From an uncultured Eubacteriales bacterium (GTDB lineage: Bacteria; Bacillota; Clostridia; Christensenellales; CAG-314): DNA of 64,000 nucleotides. Made by a program: the position numbers and the translations under genes. The DNA is taken from contig UQVY01000003.1 of NCBI GenBank assembly GCA_900544545.1, positions 86,751 through 150,750 of the forward strand, given 5' to 3'. Shown here in pieces: positions 60,034-64,000 of the stretch. The first letter of the stretch is position 1. Each line of letters starts with the position of its first letter. The notes under the pieces are model-generated. The model was not told the origin of the DNA. It did not search any database and saw only the letters and a program-made list of their open reading frames with translations.

Positions 60034-60972
60034 TCAGCCTTTCTTTTTGACGATTTTCTTTTCGACGGGATGATAAAGCCTGTACGTTTTCATCATATGG
60101 ACTTCCCAGACGAAAACCGTATAGAAGAATCCGAGAAGACAGAACATTACGATGAGGAGGGAGTTAAGGAATCCCGAGGAATTCAGACCGCTCGCGAGGA
60201 GGTAGACTATGGGCGCAAACGCAAGGATAAACGAGAAGAGGTTTGCGACGAAGCTTGCCTTATAAAGCTCCCAGCTGTCGAGAAGAGTGGTTCTGAGGTC
60301 CTGCTTGTACGCGCCGTAGGTCGAGAACACTATCATAACGTATATCGCGAGAAGAACCAGAAGTCCGTAGAGCGTAACGGCTACGATGATATAGACGAAG
60401 GTCGGAACCAGCGGAAGGATAACGCTGAGGATATAGGTGAAGGCGTAGAAAAGGCCTGCGAGGATTATCATAAACGGAAGCATCGTGAGGGTAGTTTCCT
60501 TGATTCCGCGGAAAAACGGCCTGAAGATTTTGAGTTCGCCTCCCCAGAAAGAATCTCTGACTACCGAAAATCCGCCCGAAAGCGCGAGAGTCGAGAAGAT
60601 GATGAGGATTGCCGTCCAGAGCGCGGAATTCTGCATATTTCCGCTCGTGAGCGAAGCCGTATAGTCCTTTATTCCGAACCAATAGGTTCCGCCGGCGAGG
60701 AAGGTTTCGTCGGTGGGAAGGTTAGCCGCGAAGTTGACGCTCGTAAGAGTCGTGAAATTAAGCAGCAATATGATACAGGGAAGTACGAATACGAGGAGTA
60801 TCATATTGACGACGACGAGCTTCCAGGAGAAGTTGCCGTAAAGGTATCTGAAGAATTCCCACGAGCCGAGTTCGTTGACTTTTTTCTCGAGATGGGCGCT
60901 TCTTTCGCCGCCGAGAACGACTTCGTGGTATTTTTTGGCTTTGGATTTGCCGGCTGACTGATTGTTGGGCAT
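60034..60972 (-). CDS. Six-helix membrane protein of unknown function
   Basis: 312 residues, not recognised with confidence. Helices lie at about 52-75, 118-136, 165-190, 193-220, 240-263 and 270-290, with a WGGELKIFRPFFRGIKET loop that resembles the YesL/DUF624 type. AAGGAG precedes the ATG. It is a single gene with its own promoter and terminator. Confidence 0.65.
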   Translation of the reverse strand: MPNNQSAGKSKAKKYHEVVLGGERSAHLEKKVNELGSWEFFRYLYGNFSWKLVVVNMILLVFVLPCIILLLNFTTLTSVNFAANLPTDETFLAGGTYWFGIKDYTASLTSGNMQNSALWTAILIIFSTLALSGGFSVVRDSFWGGELKIFRPFFRGIKETTLTMLPFMIILAGLFYAFTYILSVILPLVPTFVYIIVAVTLYGLLVLLAIYVMIVFSTYGAYKQDLRTTLLDSWELYKASFVANLFSFILAFAPIVYLLASGLNSSGFLNSLLIVMFCLLGFFYTVFVWEVHMMKTYRLYHPVEKKIVKKKG

Positions 60973-61120
60973 TTGAGGCTCCTTATAAAGCTTTGATTCG
61001 GATTTTTCCGCAATCGCGGATTTCCGTAAACCGGAGATTTTCCGCGGATTCGGGATTTTTCTGTTATACGCGGCTCCGACCGCAGACTCGGATTCCGATC
61101 AAAACGAGATTAACTTATTC

Positions 61121-61149
61121 ATTTTACATTAATATTGCATTTTCCGCAA
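61121..61149 (-). promoter_or_regulatory. Promoter of the membrane protein gene
   Basis: Minus strand TTGCGG (61144-61149), 17-bp spacer, TAAAAT (61121-61126), about 150 bp upstream of the ATG. Confidence 0.55.
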
Positions 61150-61282
61150 TCGAATTCGGGGTATTTTGCGGATTTTTTTTTGATTCGGTATATTTTAATA
61201 TGTGCAGCGAAGGGAAAACTCTCCGCGCGCGGACTCGGACGCACGATTTAAACAAAAAGTAGGAAGATATTTTTTACAGCGG

Positions 61283-61311
61283 TTGCAAACGGGGACGAAA
61301 TATGTTATAAT
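61283..61311 (+). promoter_or_regulatory. sdaA promoter
   Basis: TTGCAA, 17-bp spacer, TATAAT, 31 bp before the start. Confidence 0.8.
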
Positions 61312-61342
61312 GGTCTATATTTCGATTTTTTCGAGGTGTACT

Positions 61343-62557
61343 ATGTACTCTGTCAGAGAATTGTACAGAATCGGCACCGGACCGTCAAGCTCGCATACGA
61401 TGGGGCCCGAAACCGCCGCTGATTATATATTGAAACGTTTTCCCGACGCGGCTCGCTACGACGTAACTCTTTTCGGCTCCCTCGCCCTCACAGGTAAGGG
61501 ACACGGTACGGACGTAGTGCTTAAAAAAGTCCTCGGCGACAAAGCCAATATTATTTTCAACCTCACGCAGACCGACCTCCCTCATCCAAACACGATGACC
61601 ATCGCCGCCTACGACGAAAACGACAATATGCTCGTTTTCAAGCGCTTTATGAGCGTAGGTGGAGGAGCCGTCGTTATCGAGGGAGAGGACGAAGTCAAGC
61701 CGAAAACCGTTTATCCGCACAACACATTCGACGAAATCAAGGCTTACTGCGCGGAAAACGATATGACTCTTTCGCAGTACGTCTTCGAATTCGAGGGCGA
61801 AGGCATAAGAGATTTCCTTATGAACGTCTGGTCCACGATGAGAGCCGCAATAAAGCGCGGACTCAAAACTCAGGGAATCCTTCCCGGCGGTCTTAACGTC
61901 AAGAGAAAGGCTCCTTTGCTTTACGGACGTTCGCACATAGACGAATCTCCCGAAACCCGCGAAAACCGACTTGTCTGCGCTTACGCGTTCGCGGTCGCGG
62001 AGGAAAACGCCGGCGGCGGAACGATAGTTACCGCTCCTACCTGCGGAGCCTGCGGAGTTATGCCTGCGGCTTTGCTTTATATGTCCAACAGGCATTCCAA
62101 GACTCAGAGCGATATAATAAGAGCGCTCGCGACGGGCGGACTTATCGGAAACCTCATCAAAACCAACGCTTCGATAAGCGGCGCGGAATGCGGTTGTCAG
62201 GCGGAAATCGGAAGCGCGTGTTCGATGACCGCGGGCGCGCTCGCGGAAATGTTTTCTCTCGATATCGATAAAATCGAATACGCCGCAGAAACCGCAATCG
62301 AACATCATCTCGGTCTTACCTGCGATCCCGTCTGCGGACTCGTTCAGATTCCCTGCATAGAAAGAAATGCGGTCGCGGCTATGCGCGCAATCAATTCTAT
62401 GAACCTCGCGAGCTTCCTCTCCGATACCCGCGAAATCTCCCTCGACCTCATCATAAAGACGATGTACGAAACCGGAAAAGACCTCGCCAACGCCTACCGC
62501 GAAACCTCCGAGGGCGGCCTCGCAAAATTCTATACCCATAAACCCATCGGCTGCTGA
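61343..62557 (+). CDS. sdaA: L-serine dehydratase (iron-sulfur type, single chain)
   Basis: 404 residues. The beta (regulatory) half comes first (GTGPSSSHTMGP), then the alpha half with cluster cysteines in TAPTCGACGVMPA, CGCQAEIGSACSM and LTCDPVCGLVQIPC. It deaminates serine to pyruvate. Bacillus and many Clostridia split this into sdaAB and sdaAA; here one chain is used, as in E. coli SdaA. GAGGTG precedes the ATG. Confidence 0.93.
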   Translation: MYSVRELYRIGTGPSSSHTMGPETAADYILKRFPDAARYDVTLFGSLALTGKGHGTDVVLKKVLGDKANIIFNLTQTDLPHPNTMTIAAYDENDNMLVFKRFMSVGGGAVVIEGEDEVKPKTVYPHNTFDEIKAYCAENDMTLSQYVFEFEGEGIRDFLMNVWSTMRAAIKRGLKTQGILPGGLNVKRKAPLLYGRSHIDESPETRENRLVCAYAFAVAEENAGGGTIVTAPTCGACGVMPAALLYMSNRHSKTQSDIIRALATGGLIGNLIKTNASISGAECGCQAEIGSACSMTAGALAEMFSLDIDKIEYAAETAIEHHLGLTCDPVCGLVQIPCIERNAVAAMRAINSMNLASFLSDTREISLDLIIKTMYETGKDLANAYRETSEGGLAKFYTHKPIGC

Positions 62558-62581
62558 CCAGCCTTTTTGTAAAAAGGCTGG
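62558..62581. repeat. Perfect 11-bp inverted repeat right after sdaA
   Basis: CCAGCCTTTTT/AAAAAGGCTGG with a 2-nt loop, starting at the first base after the stop. It is not a normal terminator because the T tract is in the 5' arm. It marks the beginning of the dispersed-repeat region. Confidence 0.75.
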
Positions 62582-62597
62582 GCGAAAAACTCCGATA

Positions 62598-62663
62598 GCT
62601 TCGCGGAATCAGAGAGATTCTGACACGGAAAAGATTGCTCGCCGAATTTACTTAACTTTATCG
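62598..62663 (+). repeat. Dispersed repeat module B, plus copy
   Basis: 66 bp, starting GCTTCGCGGAATC and ending TTTACTTAACTTTATCG. About 56 of 66 positions match the minus-strand copy at 63848-63913 by eye. Confidence 0.88.
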
Positions 62664-62679
62664 GGCGAACGCCCCCAAC

Positions 62680-62769
62680 GGGTCCAGCGTCACGCTATGC
62701 GGTCTGCTGATTCGGATTTTCGGAATTGTTTGGGCGTCGCGAAGCTACTGCGCTCAAGCGTCACGCTTG
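62680..62769 (+). repeat. Dispersed repeat module A, plus copy with an extra tail
   Basis: GGAATTGTTTGGGCGTCGCG (from 62722), then AAGCTA and the palindrome CAAGCGTCACGCTTG. A further partial tail GGGTCCAGCGTCACGCT lies at about 62680. It matches the minus-strand copy at 63948-63994. Confidence 0.85.
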
Positions 62770-62957
62770 TTTTTGCATTTTACGACGAGGTCGAGTTTTT
62801 CGTTTCTGACTTTAAGTTCGCTTTCGCGCTCGTTCACGCTGAGGCTGCAGCCGTAATCGTTTTTTTCGTCGCTTTCACGGCAGCATTTTCTCTCGCGGCA
62901 AAGCGATTGCTCGAAATCCTTCTGATTTTTATATCGGTTTATATTCGGTCTTTTCAT
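62754..62957 (-). CDS. Possible small hydrophilic protein
   Basis: 67 residues, unrecognised, with a charged sequence and cysteines (SLCRERKCCRESD, DYGCSL). AGGGAG lies about eight bases before the ATG. It ends inside repeat module A. It could be real or a chance frame beside the repeat. The spacer from 62958 to 63130 has two copies of GGAGGATTCT 19 bp apart and nothing else. Confidence 0.25.
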   Translation of the reverse strand: MKRPNINRYKNQKDFEQSLCRERKCCRESDEKNDYGCSLSVNERESELKVRNEKLDLVVKCKNKRDA

Positions 62958-63130
62958 AAGTCTTTCTCCCTCGTGCGGTAATCCTTATTTTCATTTTATG
63001 CGCGGGGCTTTTTCCCTGATAATCGGAGGATTCTCTTTTTTAAGGAGGATTCTTTTTTAATCCGCGGACGTATCTGATATTCGGACGCCCGCCCCCGAAA
63101 ATCCGAGGGAAAAAATGCCATTATATGGCG

Positions 63131-63160
63131 GAATAAAACCCGTAAAAAGCCCTCATATTA
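63131..63160 (+). promoter_or_regulatory. sigmaG-type promoter of spoVT
   Basis: GAATA, 18-bp spacer, CATATTA, matching the Bacillus sigmaG consensus (GHATR, 18, CATWHTA), 31 bp before the spoVT start. No sigmaA promoter is seen. Confidence 0.7.
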
Positions 63161-63191
63161 AGGGTGTTAAGAAATTCAGGAGAGAGAAAAA

Positions 63192-63716
63192 ATGCTGAAA
63201 GCTACCGGAATAATCAGACACGTCGACGAACTCGGGAGAATAGTCGTGCCTAAAGAGCTGAGAAATACGCTTAAAATCAAGAACGGCACGTCTATGGAGA
63301 TTTACACCAACGAACAGAACGAGCTGATACTTAAAAAGTACAGTCCGACCGAGGGAATCAGGGATTTTGCCGATAATCTTGCGGATACGCTCCGTAAAGT
63401 ATATTCGGTGGGCGTGCTTATTGCCGATAACGACGGCTTTATCTCGGGTTCGGAGAGGTATCTGTCGAGCAGCGGTCTGAACGAAGCGATGTGTGGACTC
63501 ATAGGAAAGAGAAGAATGAGCCACGTAAGGGAATCGTGCGAAAAATATCTTCCCGCAAAAAGGGAAATAAGCGAATTTCTCGTTAATCCGATAATCGTTC
63601 GGGGGGATTTATTGGGAGCGGTCGTGGTCGTCGCGGAAAACAGGGGCGACATAGGCGACGAGATCCTGAAAATGACTCAGGCCGCAGTCTGCCTTATCGA
63701 AGGTCAGTACAGTTGA
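63192..63716 (+). CDS. spoVT: Stage V sporulation protein T
   Basis: 174 residues. N-terminal AbrB swapped-hairpin DNA-binding domain (MLKATGIIRHVDELGRIVVPKELRNTL) and C-terminal GAF-like domain (about 55-174), as in SpoVT, a forespore regulator of sigmaG genes. GGAGAG precedes the ATG. It is a single gene between two dispersed-repeat copies. Confidence 0.92.
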   Translation: MLKATGIIRHVDELGRIVVPKELRNTLKIKNGTSMEIYTNEQNELILKKYSPTEGIRDFADNLADTLRKVYSVGVLIADNDGFISGSERYLSSSGLNEAMCGLIGKRRMSHVRESCEKYLPAKREISEFLVNPIIVRGDLLGAVVVVAENRGDIGDEILKMTQAAVCLIEGQYS

Positions 63717-63782
63717 TTCCTGTCGGTCGAGGCGGCAAAGTCGGGAGATTTATCCGCGCAACAATGAATACTTGACTGTAAG

Positions 63783-63813
63783 AAGCCCGACGGCGTTATG
63801 TCGTCGGGCTTTG
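63783..63813 (+). terminator. spoVT terminator
   Basis: Perfect 10-bp stem AAGCCCGACG/CGTCGGGCTT, 9-nt loop; the T tract after it is short. Confidence 0.65.
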
Positions 63814-63847
63814 TGGCGTAATAGGATTTGCCGCGAGGGCTTTTATA

Positions 63848-63913
63848 CGATAAAATCAAGTAAATTCGGCGAACGGCTTTTTCCGTGTCAGAATCTGTAT
63901 GAATCCGCGAAGC
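63848..63913 (-). repeat. Dispersed repeat module B, minus copy
   Basis: Reverse complement of the 62598-62663 module, same 66-bp length. Confidence 0.88.
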
Positions 63914-63947
63914 GAGTGAAGTTCTTTGCCGAGCTTTCTCGAAAGAA

Positions 63948-63994
63948 CCAGCGTGACGCTGGACCCTTTAGCTTCGCGACGTCCAAACAATTCC
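63948..63994 (-). repeat. Dispersed repeat module A, minus copy at the window edge
   Basis: Minus-strand GGAATTGTTTGGACGTCGCG, AAGCTAAAGGGTC and the palindrome CCAGCGTCACGCTGG. On its strand A precedes B, whereas in the plus copy B precedes A, so the modules are permuted. The element probably continues past the window. Confidence 0.85.
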
Positions 63995-64000
63995 GGAAAT

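Noticed and set aside
62697..62981. 94-residue hydrophobic plus-strand frame
   Set aside because: Lies across repeat module A, has no ribosome site, and no homologous pattern.
62558..64000. Transposon with its own transposase
   Set aside because: Only spoVT and a doubtful 67-residue frame lie between the modules; no transposase or target duplication is visible in the window.

Overview
The window looks like chromosomal DNA from an endospore-forming Clostridia-type Firmicute, probably an uncultured gut lineage. The basis is gene content: an IspH-ribosomal protein S1 fusion (a clostridial arrangement), a SipL-like spore coat protein with a LysM end, SpoVT behind a sigmaG-like promoter, Veg, an AddB-type nuclease, the Prp protease with a pre-sequence on L27, a VOR/KOR-type ferredoxin oxidoreductase, and an EGC-type cysteine desulfurase with a DUF3343 partner. 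No taxon marker was searched, so the lineage is inferred.

Layout. 1-5.5 kb (+): end of an unidentified gene, an AroH chorismate mutase fused in frame to cytidylate kinase, plsC, ispH-rpsA, and the sipL-like gene. 5.7-10.1 kb (-): addB and murG. 10.4-14.3 kb: a serine hydrolase, a cysteine desulfurase carrying two 45-residue repeats, and a DUF3343 gene. 14.7-18.1 kb: a three-gene redox set like anaerobic glycerol-3-phosphate dehydrogenase (GlpA-like, GlpB-like, DUF1667). 18.2-23.2 kb: comEC, holA, a membrane protein, a secreted M28 peptidase, then tRNA-Pro. 23.7-29.1 kb: a secreted lipase-like protein, an ABC ATPase and FtsX-like permease, and a MazG-like protein. 29.2-31.3 kb (-): tilS-hpt. 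31.5-35.4 kb: an orphan E2-like acyltransferase, rplU-prp-rpmA, an OGG1-type glycosylase and a NYN protein. 35.6-40.5 kb: ferredoxin plus the VOR/KOR alpha, beta and gamma genes, a structured 3' region, and htpG. 40.7-43.8 kb (-): two overlapping MarR genes and pepF. 44.4-46.3 kb: rny and tRNA-Trp. 46.4-53.1 kb (-): a MarR gene followed by a 2,016-residue subtilase lipoprotein with a leucine-rich tail. 53.8-64 kb: an odd alcohol dehydrogenase, murC, acpP, a zinc-ribbon acidic protein, veg, rpsT, tRNA-Thr, rplM-rpsI, a membrane protein, L-serine dehydratase, and spoVT flanked by dispersed repeat modules in opposite orientation.

Most genes are housekeeping: cell wall (murG, murC), lipid (plsC, acpP), translation (rpsA, rplU, rpmA, rpsT, rpsI, rplM, tRNAs, tilS), RNA turnover (rny), repair and recombination (addB, ogg), nucleotides (cmk, hpt), and anaerobic redox metabolism. 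I see no prophage, transposase or CRISPR.

The unusual signal is a repeat habit. Many spacers hold degenerate tandem repeats of about 19-65 bp, and several arrays begin inside the 3' end of the preceding gene. Two genes carry in-frame tandem repeats (cysteine desulfurase 135 bp, tilS 30 bp). Arrays with a 21-23 bp period lie in front of murG, murC, htpG and the mazG-like gene. The aroH-cmk fusion with an internal Shine-Dalgarno, the repeat modules around spoVT, and the folded RNA candidate behind the VOR/KOR operon are the other main leads.
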